Source: Schumannella luteola (GTDB lineage Bacteria > Actinomycetota > Actinomycetes > Actinomycetales > Microbacteriaceae). From it: 64,000 bases of DNA. Below, piece after piece: positions 18,441-28,872 of the stretch. Numbering within the stretch: the first letter of the stretch is position 1; the number at the start of each line of letters is the position of its first letter. The position numbers and the translations under genes were made by a program. The stretch spans positions 1,984,001 to 2,048,000 of the forward strand of contig NZ_JACBZY010000001.1 in NCBI RefSeq assembly GCF_013408685.1, read 5' to 3'. Under the pieces are notes generated by a model. The model was not told where the DNA came from, made no database searches, and worked only from the letters and a program-made list of their open reading frames with translations.

Positions 18441-18514
18441 GCCTCCTTAGCTCAGTTGGCCAGAGCACCGCTCTTGTAAAGCGGGGGTCGTCGGTTCGAA
18501 CCCGACAGGGGGCT
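18441..18514 (+). tRNA. trnT: tRNA-Thr (anticodon TGT)
   Basis: Cloverleaf of 74 bases: acceptor GCCTCCT pairs with AGGGGGC (one G-U), anticodon stem CCGCT/AGCGG around loop CTTGTAA, and T-arm GTCGG-TTCGAAC-CCGAC. CCA is not encoded. Confidence 0.95.
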
Positions 18515-18521
18515 CTGCGAA

Positions 18522-18556
18522 AAGGCCCGGCGGAACTCGTGTTCCGACCGGGCCTT
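18522..18556. terminator. terminator after tRNA-Thr
   Basis: Stem of about 15 bp with one bulged A (18522-18536 with 18541-18556), 8 bases past the tRNA. Confidence 0.7.
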
Positions 18557-18573
18557 CGCTCTGTTCCGGCCGC

Positions 18574-18604
18574 GCGTGGGACCGGCGTGGGACCGGCGTG
18601 GGAC
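18574..18604. repeat. 11-bp tandem repeat downstream of tRNA-Thr
   Basis: The unit GCGTGGGACCG is present 2.8 times in direct tandem. It is non-coding, between the tRNA terminator and the 3' end of copA. Confidence 0.7.
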
Positions 18605-18624
18605 ACGGCGCCGCGCGGATCCGC

Positions 18625-20925
18625 TCAGCGGGGGAGCGGGCGGAAACGACGCAGTCGCAGGCTGTTGAGCACGACGAACACCGACGAGAACGCCATCGCG
18701 GCGCCGGCGAGGATCGGGTTCAGCAGCGCGAGCATCGCCAGCGGGATCGCGGCGACGTTGTAGGCGAAGGCCCAGAACAGGTTGCCCCGGATCGTGCCCA
18801 GCGTGCTGCGGGCGAGACGGACGGCGTCGGCGACCGCGAGCAGGTCGCCGGAGACGATCGTCACATCGCTCGCGGTGATCGCCGCATCCGTGCCGCCGCC
18901 CATCGCGAGTCCGAGATCGGCGGCGGCGAGGGCGGCGGCGTCGTTGACCCCGTCGCCGACCATCGCGACGACGCGGCCCTGCGCCTGCAGCTCGCGCACC
19001 GCATCGAGCTTTCCCGCCGGCGTGACGCCGGCGCGCACGTCGGCGATGCCGACCTCGGCCGCGACGGCCCGCGCGGCACCCTCGTTGTCGCCGGTCAGCA
19101 GCACCGGGGTGAGCCCGAGCCGCTTCAGCGCGGCGACGGCGGCGGCACTGGTCGGCTTGACGGTGTCGGCGACGGCGACGATGCCGAGCAGGCGCCCGTC
19201 GGCGGCGACTGCCACGACGGTCGAGCCCGTGGCCTCGTGCCGGGAGGCTCTCGCTGCCAGCGGGGCCGTGTCGATCGACCACTCGTCCGCGAGCCAGCCC
19301 AGCCGCCCCGCGAGCACGAGCCGCCCGTCGACGACCGCTTGCACGCCGAAGCCGGCGTGCGCGGCGAAGTCGGCGGCGATCGGATGCGCGGCGTCCGCCT
19401 CGGCGATGGCCCGGCCGATCGGGTGCTCCGACCCGGCCTCGGCGGCCGCCGCGAGACGCAGCAGCTCGGCGCCCTCGACGCCGTCCGCCGGCACGACGGC
19501 CGCGACCCGCATCCTTCCCTCGGTCACGGTGCCGGTCTTGTCGAGCACGATCGTGTCGACCTTGCGGGTCTGCTCGAGAACCTGTGGTCCGCGGATGAGG
19601 ATGCCCAGCTGCGAGCCGCGGCCGGTGCCGACGAGGATCGCGGTCGGCGTGGCGAGGCCGAGCGCGCACGGGCAGGCGATGATCAGCGTCGTCACGGCGG
19701 CGGTGAAGGCGATCTCGATCGAGGCGCCCGACAGCATCCACCCGGCGAAGGCCACGATGGCCAGTCCGATCACGACCGGCACGAACACGCTCGACACCCG
19801 ATCGGCGAGCCACTGCACCTGCGCTTTGCCGGTCTGCGCGTCGATCATGAGAGCGCGGATGCGGGCCAGCTCGGTGTCGGCGCCGACGCGGCGGATCTCG
19901 ACGACGAGGCGCCCGCCCGAGGAGATCGTTCCGCCGACGACACGATCGCCGGCCGTCACCTCGACCGGAACCGACTCGCCCGTGAGCATGCTGGCGTCGA
20001 TCGCCGAGGCGCCCTCGACCACGACGCCGTCGGAGGGCACCTTCTCGCCCGGGCGCACCACGACTCGGTCGCCGATCGCGAGCTGCGCCACCGGCACCCG
20101 CGTCTCGACGCCGTCGCGCAGCAGGGCCGCGTCTTTCGCTCCGAGCTCGAGCAGCGCCTGCAGTGCGGCACGTGACGAGACGCCGGCGCGCGCCTCGATC
20201 CAGCGCCCGAGCAGCAGCAGCACCGTCACGAGCGCGGCGACCTCGAGATAGATCTCGTCGGCTCCGCCCTCGGGACGGCCGATGAGCGTGAAGCTCATGT
20301 GCATGCCGGCCATGCCCGCGCCGCCGAAGACGAGGGCGTAGAGCGACCAGCCGAACGCCGCGAGGATGCCGAGGCTGATGAGCGTGTCCATCGTCACGCC
20401 GCCGTGACGCAGGTTCACGGCCGCGGCACGGTGGAAGGGCCAGGCGCCCCAGACGACGACCGGCCCGGCGAGCGCGAGGGCGAGCCACTGCCAGTTCTCG
20501 AACTGGAGCGCGGGGATCATCGACAGCAGCGCCACCGGCACACCGAGCGCGGCGCTGATCACCAGGCGGCGCAGCAGGGCGCCGGCGTCGCCGGGGTCGT
20601 GCTGGTGGCCGGCGGAGCTGCCGTGCTGGTCGTGCTCCGGGCGCTCGTCCTGCGACGCCGGATCGGCGGGGTGCCGCGTCACCGAGGCCGGGGCGGGCTC
20701 CGGCGCGGGGATCGTCGCCCGGTACCCGGCCGCCTCGACCGTCTGCAGCAGACGCCCCGCATCCACCGACTCGTCGCTGCCGTCGCTCACGACATGGGCC
20801 GTCGACAGGGCGTAGTTCACGGTCGCCTCGACGCCGGGCAGCCTGTTGAGCTTGCGCTCGATGCGGTTCGCGCACGAAGCGCAGGTCATGCCGGTGATGT
20901 CGAGACGGTGCTCGACGGCGGTCAT
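18625..20925 (-). CDS. copA: copper-exporting P1B-type ATPase
   Basis: 766-residue pump that uses ATP to expel Cu(I). An N-terminal heavy-metal domain (GMTCASC, residues 12-18) is followed by a His-rich stretch ([13 protein letters not shown], about 87-99). The membrane CPC ion site is [12 protein letters not shown]. The actuator loop is TGESVPVE, the phosphorylated Asp lies in DKTGTVTEG, and the hinge is [14 protein letters not shown]. These fix the family as Cu(I)/CopA. Its start overlaps the stop of copZ (ATGA), making csoR-copZ-copA one operon under copper control. Confidence 0.96.
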   Translation of the reverse strand: MTAVEHRLDITGMTCASCANRIERKLNRLPGVEATVNYALSTAHVVSDGSDESVDAGRLLQTVEAAGYRATIPAPEPAPASVTRHPADPASQDERPEHDQHGSSAGHQHDPGDAGALLRRLVISAALGVPVALLSMIPALQFENWQWLALALAGPVVVWGAWPFHRAAAVNLRHGGVTMDTLISLGILAAFGWSLYALVFGGAGMAGMHMSFTLIGRPEGGADEIYLEVAALVTVLLLLGRWIEARAGVSSRAALQALLELGAKDAALLRDGVETRVPVAQLAIGDRVVVRPGEKVPSDGVVVEGASAIDASMLTGESVPVEVTAGDRVVGGTISSGGRLVVEIRRVGADTELARIRALMIDAQTGKAQVQWLADRVSSVFVPVVIGLAIVAFAGWMLSGASIEIAFTAAVTTLIIACPCALGLATPTAILVGTGRGSQLGILIRGPQVLEQTRKVDTIVLDKTGTVTEGRMRVAAVVPADGVEGAELLRLAAAAEAGSEHPIGRAIAEADAAHPIAADFAAHAGFGVQAVVDGRLVLAGRLGWLADEWSIDTAPLAARASRHEATGSTVVAVAADGRLLGIVAVADTVKPTSAAAVAALKRLGLTPVLLTGDNEGAARAVAAEVGIADVRAGVTPAGKLDAVRELQAQGRVVAMVGDGVNDAAALAAADLGLAMGGGTDAAITASDVTIVSGDLLAVADAVRLARSTLGTIRGNLFWAFAYNVAAIPLAMLALLNPILAGAAMAFSSVFVVLNSLRLRRFRPLPR

Positions 20926-21191
20926 GCGCGCTCGCCGCCCTCCGTGGCCTCGCCTGCGGCGCCGGTCACGTCATCGGCGAGGGCGTAGCCCGCCTCCTCG
21001 ACGGCGGCCCGGATGCGCTCGGCCGCGATCGGCGCCGAGCTCGCGACGGTCACACGCGAGGCTCCGCCGACGACGAGCTCGACGTCGACCGTCGAGACCT
21101 CGGCGATCTCGCCGATCTCCTCGGAGACGCTCGCGACGCAGTGCGCGCAGGTCATGCCCTCGACGAGGACGGTGCTGGTGATGGTCGACAT
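20922..21191 (-). CDS. copZ: copper chaperone CopZ
   Basis: 89 residues from the ATG at 21191, chosen because AAAGGA lies just upstream and the family begins here. The frame runs further upstream without a plausible start. A single heavy-metal-associated ferredoxin-like fold with GMTCAHC binds Cu(I) and hands it to CopA. The tail after residue 70 is acidic and longer than in the minimal chaperone. The stop overlaps the copA start. Confidence 0.94.
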   Translation of the reverse strand: MSTITSTVLVEGMTCAHCVASVSEEIGEIAEVSTVDVELVVGGASRVTVASSAPIAAERIRAAVEEAGYALADDVTGAAGEATEGGERA

Positions 21192-21249
21192 GGTCGAGTC
21201 CTTTCGGGTACAGGGGGACGCTACGAGCGGCTGTGCTCTCTGCTGCGCT

Positions 21250-21594
21250 CTACGAGCGCACGAGCCGCGCGATGGCCGCGCTGGCCTCGCGGATCTTCTC
21301 CTCGGCGACCGGTCCGCCTTCGGCCGTGGCCTCGGCGACGCAGTGGCTGAGGTGGTCATCGAGCAGCGCGAGCGCGACGGTCTCGAGCGCCTTCGTGGCA
21401 GCGGAGACCTGGGTGAGGATGTCGATGCAGTACACGTCGTCCTCGACCATGCGCGCGATGCCGCGCACCTGACCCTCGGCGCGACGCAGGCGCTTGAGCA
21501 GCGCGTCCTTGACGTCCACGTAGCCGGGGGACCCGTGCCCGTGTGCGGCGTGGCCGGTGTTCTCGGCGGCGTCCGCCGGGGGTGCTGCGCTCAT
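21250..21594 (-). CDS. csoR: copper-sensing repressor CsoR
   Basis: 114 residues from the ATG at 21594, preceded by GGAG. Helical CsoR/RcnR fold starting VKDALLKRLRRAEGQVRGIARMVEDD. The Cu(I) ligands Cys-His-Cys are present: YCIDILTQ, then LLDDHLSHC. Apo-protein binds the operator and copper releases it. A His-rich N-terminal extension (HAAHGHGSPG) may add metal contacts. First gene of the csoR-copZ-copA operon, with two operator-like sites upstream. Confidence 0.95.
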   Translation of the reverse strand: MSAAPPADAAENTGHAAHGHGSPGYVDVKDALLKRLRRAEGQVRGIARMVEDDVYCIDILTQVSAATKALETVALALLDDHLSHCVAEATAEGGPVAEEKIREASAAIARLVRS

Positions 21595-21627
21595 CCGCGT
21601 CTCCGATCCTCGTGTGGCCGATCGAGG

Positions 21628-21655
21628 TACCCATACCAATACGGGGTAGGGGTAT
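21628..21655. promoter_or_regulatory. CsoR-type operator, proximal
   Basis: 34 bases upstream of the csoR start. TACCC at 21628 pairs with GGGTA at 21644, and a second GGGGTAT follows at 21649. The G/C-rich TACCC...GGGTA form is that of CsoR and RicR copper operators. Confidence 0.6.
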
Positions 21656-21728
21656 CCGTCGACGACAAGTATGCGCGACCCGCGACGTGCGTGCACGCGC
21701 GGGCCGCGCATCCCAGCCTTCTGCCAGC

Positions 21729-21747
21729 TATACCCCGTTGGGGTATA
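21729..21747. promoter_or_regulatory. CsoR-type operator, distal (perfect palindrome)
   Basis: Perfect 8-bp arms TATACCCC and GGGGTATA around GTT, in the gap between csoR and the nitroreductase gene. It lies about 135 bases from the csoR start, so it may mark a second promoter or a looping site. Confidence 0.6.
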
Positions 21748-21756
21748 TTGCCGGGG

Positions 21757-22299
21757 TCACGGTCGGGTGAGGAACTTCTTCGGGTCGATCGGCTTGCGCC
21801 GCCCCATCCGCCGTCGTGCCGGCTTCGCGCCGACGTGCAGCCAGCCGAGCAGCTTCTCGCCCTCGGCCAGGCCGTGCGCCTTCGCCACGGCCTTGCTGCG
21901 GGTGTGCGATCCGGTGCGCCAGAAGACGCCCCACCCGGCCTCGTCGAGCAGCAGAGTGAGGTTGTGGGCGATGCCCGAGGCCACGGCCTCCTGCTCCCAC
22001 TCCGGCAGCTTGCCCTTGCGCGGCGAGCTCACGACGGCGATCACGAGGGGAGAGCGGTGCGCCTTGCGCACGTACTTCTCGACATCGTGCCCCTTCTTGC
22101 CCTCGGCCTTCGCGAGTCCGAAGCCGATCAGGTCGCGGTCGGCGCCGCGCAGCTCGATGAGCCGCCACGGCCGCAGCGACTTGTGATCGGCGACGGTGGA
22201 TGCGGCATCCACCAGTCGCAGCAGCTCCTTGCGCTTCGGGGCGTCCTCGCCCACCGACGAATACGAGCGGCGGGCGAGGAGCGCCTCGAAGGCGGTCAC
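21757..22299 (-). CDS. nitroreductase-family protein
   Basis: 180 residues from the GTG at 22299, which overlaps the msrB stop (GTGA), so it is probably co-translated with msrB. Small FMN-dependent nitroreductase fold: AFEALLARRSYSSVGEDAPKRKELLRLVDAAS (RRS-type FMN phosphate contact), WRLIELRG, GIAHNLTLLLDEAGWGVFWRTG and a basic C terminus (RRRMGRRKPIDPKKF). Such enzymes reduce nitro- or quinone-like compounds with NAD(P)H. The substrate is unknown. The link to MsrB suggests an oxidative-stress role. Confidence 0.85.
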   Translation of the reverse strand: MTAFEALLARRSYSSVGEDAPKRKELLRLVDAASTVADHKSLRPWRLIELRGADRDLIGFGLAKAEGKKGHDVEKYVRKAHRSPLVIAVVSSPRKGKLPEWEQEAVASGIAHNLTLLLDEAGWGVFWRTGSHTRSKAVAKAHGLAEGEKLLGWLHVGAKPARRRMGRRKPIDPKKFLTRP

Positions 22300-22760
22300 T
22301 TCGCGGACTCGGCGGGAGTCGCGACCGGGGCGTCGGCCTCGGCGGCGGGAGCCTCGGCGCCCTCCTCCTGGAAGCCCAGCGCGAGGGAGTTCATGCAGTA
22401 ACGCAGACCGGTCGGCGTGCCGAAGCCGTCGTCGAAGACGTGGCCCAGGTGCGAACCGCAGTTCGCGCAGCGCACCTCGGTGCGCACCGCGCCCGGCAGG
22501 CTGCGATCTTCCAGCAGCTCGACGGCCTCGGGGTTGACCGAGTCGTAGAAGCTCGGCCAGCCGCATCCGGAATCGAACTTGGTGCCGCTCTTGAACAGCT
22601 CGGCGCCGCAGGCGCCGCAGGTGTAGAGGCCGGCGCGGTGCTCGTCGAGCAGCTCTCCGGTCCAGGCCCGCTCGGTGGCGGCCTCGCGCAGCACCTTGTA
22701 GCGGTCGGCGCTCAGCGACTCCTGCCACTCGGCGTCGGTCTTCTCGACCTCGTAGGCCAT
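22296..22760 (-). CDS. msrB: peptide methionine-R-sulfoxide reductase MsrB
   Basis: Reduces methionine-R-sulfoxide in proteins. 154 residues from the ATG at 22760. Zinc is held by two CxxC pairs (CGACG and CANCG). The catalytic Cys is in GLRYCMNSLAL, and GWPSF and HVFDDGFG are family marks. An Ala/Glu-rich tail of about 25 residues extends past the core. Coupled by overlap to the nitroreductase gene. Confidence 0.96.
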   Translation of the reverse strand: MAYEVEKTDAEWQESLSADRYKVLREAATERAWTGELLDEHRAGLYTCGACGAELFKSGTKFDSGCGWPSFYDSVNPEAVELLEDRSLPGAVRTEVRCANCGSHLGHVFDDGFGTPTGLRYCMNSLALGFQEEGAEAPAAEADAPVATPAESAK

Positions 22761-22891
22761 GTCGTTCCCTTTCGTCGGACGTACGACACATTCAACCGCG
22801 TGTCGGGGCGCGCTGTTCCCATGTGCACGCGGCACGGAGGCGGCGCCGAGACGGCGTGGATGCGGTTCGGAGCGGGCGGCAGGATGGGGGC

Positions 22892-23941
22892 ATGCCCGAC
22901 ACCGCATCCGAGTCGACCGCCGCCTGGTTCTCGCGCGCGGCGCGCGAGCTCGGGCCGCACAGTGCACGGCACGGCGAGTGGGCGGCGGCGATCGCCGATG
23001 ACCCCGAGGTGCTCGCGGTCATCGAGAGGCTCCCGCCGGGCGAGCGGCATCCCTCGCTCGTCTTCGCCGTCGCCGACCTGCTCGGCGCGCCGGCGAGGGA
23101 GTACGCGGGATTGCGCGAGTGGATGCTGACGCACGCCGAGACGCTCGCCGTCGCCGCGCGCGGGCGCCGCACCCAGACGAACGAGGTCGGCCGCACCGCG
23201 CCGCTCGCCGCCGCGCTCGCGCGTATCGAGGGCCCGGTCGTGCTGCTCGAGCTGGGCGCCGCCGCGGGGCTGTGCCTCGCGCTCGACCGCTGGACGATCC
23301 GGTTCGAGCGGGATGGCGGCGAGGCGGGCGGCGCGGACGCCCGCGACGGCGCGCATGCGGCGCCCGTCGCCGAGGCGGTGTCGGAACTCGGCGCCGGCGA
23401 CCCCCTCGTGCGCTGCGCGGTGTCGGGGCCGGGTGCGCTGCCGACGCGCCTGCCGCGCATCCTCGCCCGCCGCGGGGTCGACCTCGCTCCGCTCGACTCG
23501 GCCGATCCGGCCGATGCGCGCTGGCTCGAGGCGCTGACCCCGGTCGACCGGCCCGACCGGCGTGCCCGACTGCGGGCCGCGCTCGTCGCGGTGCGCTCGC
23601 ATCCGATCGAGGTCGTGGAGGGCGACGCGGCCCAGCTCATCGCCGACCCGACGCGCCTGCGCGAACTGTCGCCGGCCGTGCCCGCGGGCGCCGAACTCGT
23701 GATCGTGTCGCTCGGCACGCTCGTCTACCTGCGTCGCGAGGTGCGGGCTGGATTCCTCGACGCCGTGCGCTCGATCGGCGCCCGGTCGATCACGCTCGAG
23801 GGCGCCGCGGCGCTGCCCGAGGTGGCCGAGCGTCTCGCCGGACGCGAGGCCGCGCATCCCCTCGGATCCGTGCTCGCGCTCGACGGCGAGCCGCTCGCCC
23901 GCACGAGTCCGCACGGCGATCAGCTGCGCTGGATCGGCTGA
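22892..23941 (+). CDS. DUF2332 domain-containing protein
   Basis: 349 residues from the ATG at 22892, with AGGATGGGG upstream. It matches the actinobacterial DUF2332 family: N-terminal FSRAARELGPHSARHGEWAAAIADD, the conserved TQTNEVGRTAPLAAALA, then LLELGAAAGLCLALDRW, which resembles motif I of a class I methyltransferase. ELVIVSLGTLVYL lies later. A SAM-binding fold is plausible, but activity is not known for the family. It is divergent from msrB and probably monocistronic. Confidence 0.8.
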   Translation: MPDTASESTAAWFSRAARELGPHSARHGEWAAAIADDPEVLAVIERLPPGERHPSLVFAVADLLGAPAREYAGLREWMLTHAETLAVAARGRRTQTNEVGRTAPLAAALARIEGPVVLLELGAAAGLCLALDRWTIRFERDGGEAGGADARDGAHAAPVAEAVSELGAGDPLVRCAVSGPGALPTRLPRILARRGVDLAPLDSADPADARWLEALTPVDRPDRRARLRAALVAVRSHPIEVVEGDAAQLIADPTRLRELSPAVPAGAELVIVSLGTLVYLRREVRAGFLDAVRSIGARSITLEGAAALPEVAERLAGREAAHPLGSVLALDGEPLARTSPHGDQLRWIG

Positions 23942-24008
23942 GTCGCGCGTTCGCGACACCGCGGCGGGGCTGTCGGGCGACCCGCATCGCCCGCACTAGC
24001 CTGACCGG

Positions 24009-24374
24009 ATGATCCCCTCGCCGAGCCCCGAGCCCGCGGCATCGCCGTCGGACGCGGCGGGGGCGGCTGCGGCCGAGTCGACCAGGGCGACCGCTCCGGC
24101 CGGCGCCGCCGTGATGGGTCTGACCGACGCCGAACGCCGCGTGCTCGACTTCGAGCGCGACTGGATCGGGCGCGGCGGGGCGAAGGAGGCGGCGATCCGC
24201 TCGGAGCTGGGACTCACCTCGGCTCGCTACCATCAGCTGCTCCACTCCGCGATCGATCGCCCCGATGCGCTCGCCGCCGATCCGCTTCTCGTGCGTCGGC
24301 TGCAGCGGCTCCGCACCGCCCGCACCCGGGCCCGTGCCGCACGCACGTTCCGGATCGATCCCACCGACAGCTGA
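24009..24374 (+). CDS. DUF3263 domain-containing protein
   Basis: 121 residues from 24009, or 86 from an internal ATG at 24114 where the conserved family begins (MGLTDAERRVLDFERDWIGRGGAKEAAIRSELGLTSARYHQLLHSAID). The helical pattern with ...SELGLTSARYHQLL... resembles a helix-turn-helix. This family sits next to a LytR_C protein in Mycobacterium (Rv0430 and Rv0431), as here. Only 16 bases separate it from the next start. Confidence 0.85.
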   Translation: MIPSPSPEPAASPSDAAGAAAAESTRATAPAGAAVMGLTDAERRVLDFERDWIGRGGAKEAAIRSELGLTSARYHQLLHSAIDRPDALAADPLLVRRLQRLRTARTRARAARTFRIDPTDS

Positions 24375-24390
24375 GGACCACCCCGCACCG

Positions 24391-24969
24391 ATGAGCACCG
24401 CACCCCGCGACCGCTTCGACGACGTCCCGCACGACCTCACGCGCGTCGGCGCGCACCGCGGACCCGCTCCGCGCGGTCGCGGCTGGGTCGTCTTCGCCTG
24501 GGCGGCGCTCGCGACGGGCGTGCTCGTGGCCGTCGGCCTGTTCACGCTCTCGCGCGTCGACTCCCGCTTCTCGATCGAGCTGCCCTTCGGCTCGAGCGAT
24601 TCCGCCGCCGGCCCCGCCGCCAGCCAGAGCGCGGCCGACGAGAGCCCGGCGATCACCGAGCCCGGCTCGGTCGACCCGGCGATCGCCGATGCGCTGCGCA
24701 TCTCGATCCTCAACGCGAGCAAGAACGACGACGCCGAAGACGGGATCGCGACCAAGCTGAAGGATGCGGGCTGGAACATCTCCGGAACCGCCGACGCCGA
24801 CGAGCGCACGAGCAAGGCGACGGTCGTCTACTACTCGGGCAAGGAGTACGAGGGCGTCGCCAAGGGCATGGTGCAGATCCTCGGCACCGGCTCCATCCGG
24901 CTCTCCTCGGCCTTCCCCGGCGCGCCCGTCACCATCGTGCTCGGCGACGACTTCACCCCCGTCGGCTGA
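24391..24969 (+). CDS. membrane-anchored LytR C-terminal domain protein (VirR-like)
   Basis: 192 residues. Short cytoplasmic N terminus, one membrane segment (about 33-52, GWVVFAWAALATGVLVAVGLF), a Ser/Ala/Glu spacer and a LytR_C domain (about 105-190: LRISILNASKNDDAEDGIATKLKDAGWNISGTADADE...). It has no LCP catalytic domain. In Mycobacterium the syntenic Rv0431 (VirR) affects the cell envelope and vesicle release, so an envelope role is likely. Probably co-transcribed with the DUF3263 gene. Confidence 0.82.
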   Translation: MSTAPRDRFDDVPHDLTRVGAHRGPAPRGRGWVVFAWAALATGVLVAVGLFTLSRVDSRFSIELPFGSSDSAAGPAASQSAADESPAITEPGSVDPAIADALRISILNASKNDDAEDGIATKLKDAGWNISGTADADERTSKATVVYYSGKEYEGVAKGMVQILGTGSIRLSSAFPGAPVTIVLGDDFTPVG

Positions 24970-25162
24970 GGCCGGATCGCCCGCTGACGGGCGCTCGTGT
25001 TACGCGAGTGTTTAATCTGGATGCCGATCGTCCGCTCCGGCCCCCTTTCGCCCGATTCCCCTCGTGATCGGCGCTTTCCCGGGGCTAGCATCGGCGCACG
25101 GACGGCCTTACAGCACTGCGCACCACCGCCGTCCTGCGCGCACAGCACAGCGAGGAGAGGCG

Positions 25163-27230
<2,068 letters not shown>

Positions 27231-27273
27231 TCGTCTGATCAGACGGTCTGAGCCTCGGCTCGCACTGCTCGGG

Positions 27274-27305
27274 AGCGGGCGGTTCCCCTCGGGGAGCCGC
27301 CCGCT
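27274..27305. terminator. groL terminator
   Basis: 15-bp stem with one G-U pair (27274-27288 with 27291-27305), 43 bases past the stop. Confidence 0.75.
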
Positions 27306-27326
27306 TCGTCGTTCCCGGGCGTCGGC

Positions 27327-27712
27327 TCAGGCGTAGAGCAGTCCGACCAGCGGGGGCATGACCAGCGCGAACACTCCGCCGATCGTGTCGGCCAGGCAGA
27401 CCGCGAAGCCCGCCACGGCGACCAGTCGCCGCTCGCGTCCCGGCTGGATGCCGATCGCGCCGAGCACGACGCCGACGATCGCCGTGACCGTCGTCGCGAG
27501 CCCGATCAGGCGAACACCGCGGAGGTCTCAGCCGGGGAGACGGCGAAGGAGCGGATGATCATCGGCGTGCTGAACGCGAGCACCTGCACCGTCATGCCGA
27601 GCACGAGCAGCACGATCGCGATGATCAGCGACGCCTTTCCGGGGCTGCCGGAGCGCAGCGGCGGCACCGCAGGGGTCGGGTAGGAGGCCGGGGGAACCTG
27701 AGCGGGAATCAC
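27327..27712 (-). pseudogene. small multi-spanning membrane protein, frameshifted
   Basis: Read from 27712, the first frame encodes 68 residues (MIPAQVPPASYPTPAVPPLR..., one membrane segment IIAIVLLVLGMTVQVLAF) and stops at 27506. The next frame continues without its own good start (LIGLATTVTAIVGVVLGAIGIQ..., then FAVCLADTIGGVFALVMPPLVGLLYA) to 27327. Inserting one C at about 27506 turns GCC-TGA into GCC-CTG and gives one smooth reading frame VFALIGLATT. The joined product of about 128 residues is a Pro-rich leader plus about four membrane segments, resembling DUF4190-type proteins. It could be a real lesion or a missed base. Confidence 0.65.
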
Positions 27713-27804
27713 GCGCGCACTCTAGCGGGGCGGCATGACGTCCGTGGCGGGGCGATCCGGTGGGGCGGCGTCGTCGGCGAGGCGCCCGAGCGGGGCGGAA
27801 CGAC

Positions 27805-28464
27805 CTACGTGTCGTGGTGATCCGGGCCCGTCGCCCGGTGCTCGTGCGGATGCGCGGCCAGCTTGCCGACGAGGCCGCTCTCGACGAGACGGCGGGCCTG
27901 CGTGCTCGGCTTCCGCTGCGCTTGCGCGGTGACGAGGGCGCCGAACTCGGTGCCCAGCTCGCCGCGGGGGAACCGGGCGAGCACCGCATCCACCAGCTCC
28001 GTCGGCAGCGCGTCGGGGCGCGCGCCGCTGATGTCGAGCCCGGTCGCGATCTCGAGCAGGTGGCCGTCGGGATCGTCGACCGGCACCTCGGGCCAGTTGT
28101 GCCGCACGATCACCTCGGCGAGCCGGTCGCGTCGCACCGCCGGCCAGCCGGCCCCGGCGGCGACCGCCCAGGCCACGTGACCGCCGGCCTCCTCGTACGA
28201 GGGCTCGGCGGCGTCGAAGGCGCGGGCGAGGCCGATGTCGTGCAGCAGCGCGGCGACGCAGAGCAGCTCGGCGTCGACGGGCGGGAGACCGAGCTGCTCG
28301 CCGAAGCCGAGCGCCCAGTGCCACGACCGCCACGAGTGCGCCCGGATCGCGGGCGACGCGTAGCGGTCGAGCACCTCGACGGCCGCCCGCACGGCGGGGG
28401 TGTCGGGCGGGGCCGGCAGCGAGAAGCGAGCGACGTCGAGATGTGGGCGCACGGCGGGGTCCAT
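27805..28464 (-). CDS. HD domain-containing hydrolase
   Basis: 219 residues. An HD metal-hydrolase core with HSWRSWHWALGF, CVAALLHDIGLARAF (His-Asp) and VIVRHN supplies the usual metal ligands, arranged as in cyanamide-hydratase-like or YedJ-like HD proteins. The substrate is unknown: a phosphodiester or a small nitrogen compound are both possible. The tail is His/Glu-rich (HPHEHRATGPDHHDT). Stands alone on the minus strand. Confidence 0.85.
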   Translation of the reverse strand: MDPAVRPHLDVARFSLPAPPDTPAVRAAVEVLDRYASPAIRAHSWRSWHWALGFGEQLGLPPVDAELLCVAALLHDIGLARAFDAAEPSYEEAGGHVAWAVAAGAGWPAVRRDRLAEVIVRHNWPEVPVDDPDGHLLEIATGLDISGARPDALPTELVDAVLARFPRGELGTEFGALVTAQAQRKPSTQARRLVESGLVGKLAAHPHEHRATGPDHHDT

Positions 28465-28575
28465 GCGCTCATCCTGACGCCGCCCGCGACGCCGCGCCTC
28501 CGCTGCGGGGCCACGCCGCCGAGATCGGCAGGAGATCGTCTGATGGCGTCTCTTTCGGGTCGAGACGCCCGACGG

Positions 28576-28863
28576 TCAGCGGAACATGCGCTGCGTCGCC
28601 GACTCCGCCTCCTCGTAGCTCTGCCCGGCGACGTCGAGCGCCTGACTGAGCTGCTGCAGAGAGTTCTGCACGCCGGTCTGGGCCTTATGCCAGTCCTGTG
28701 TGGCGGCCGCGAACGACGACGAGGCCGCTCCGGTCCAGGTGCGCTGGAGCTCGGTCACGCGCGAGTTGAGGGAGTCGACGTCGCCGCGGATGCGTTCGAT
28801 CGCCGAGCGGACGGCAGTCGCCGTCTGAAGAACCTGATCACTGTCAACCGTGTAACTTGCCAT
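28576..28863 (-). CDS. WXG100 family protein (ESX-type)
   Basis: 95 residues, two helices around WTG (residues 43-45), with SSFAAATQDWHKA and LQQLSQALDVAGQSYEEAESATQRMF. The YxxxE-like ending (YEEAE) is the usual type VII secretion signal. Such proteins are secreted as dimers by an ESX/Esx-like machine. No EccC/EssC ATPase or other secretion gene lies in the window, so the gene is an orphan here. It starts 9 bases downstream of the histidine kinase gene and may be read from the same transcript. Confidence 0.9.
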   Translation of the reverse strand: MASYTVDSDQVLQTATAVRSAIERIRGDVDSLNSRVTELQRTWTGAASSSFAAATQDWHKAQTGVQNSLQQLSQALDVAGQSYEEAESATQRMFR

Positions 28864-28872
28864 GGCTCGAAG

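Noticed and set aside
18441-18640. phage attachment site at tRNA-Thr
   Set aside because: No integrase and no duplicated tRNA 3' end were found in the window.
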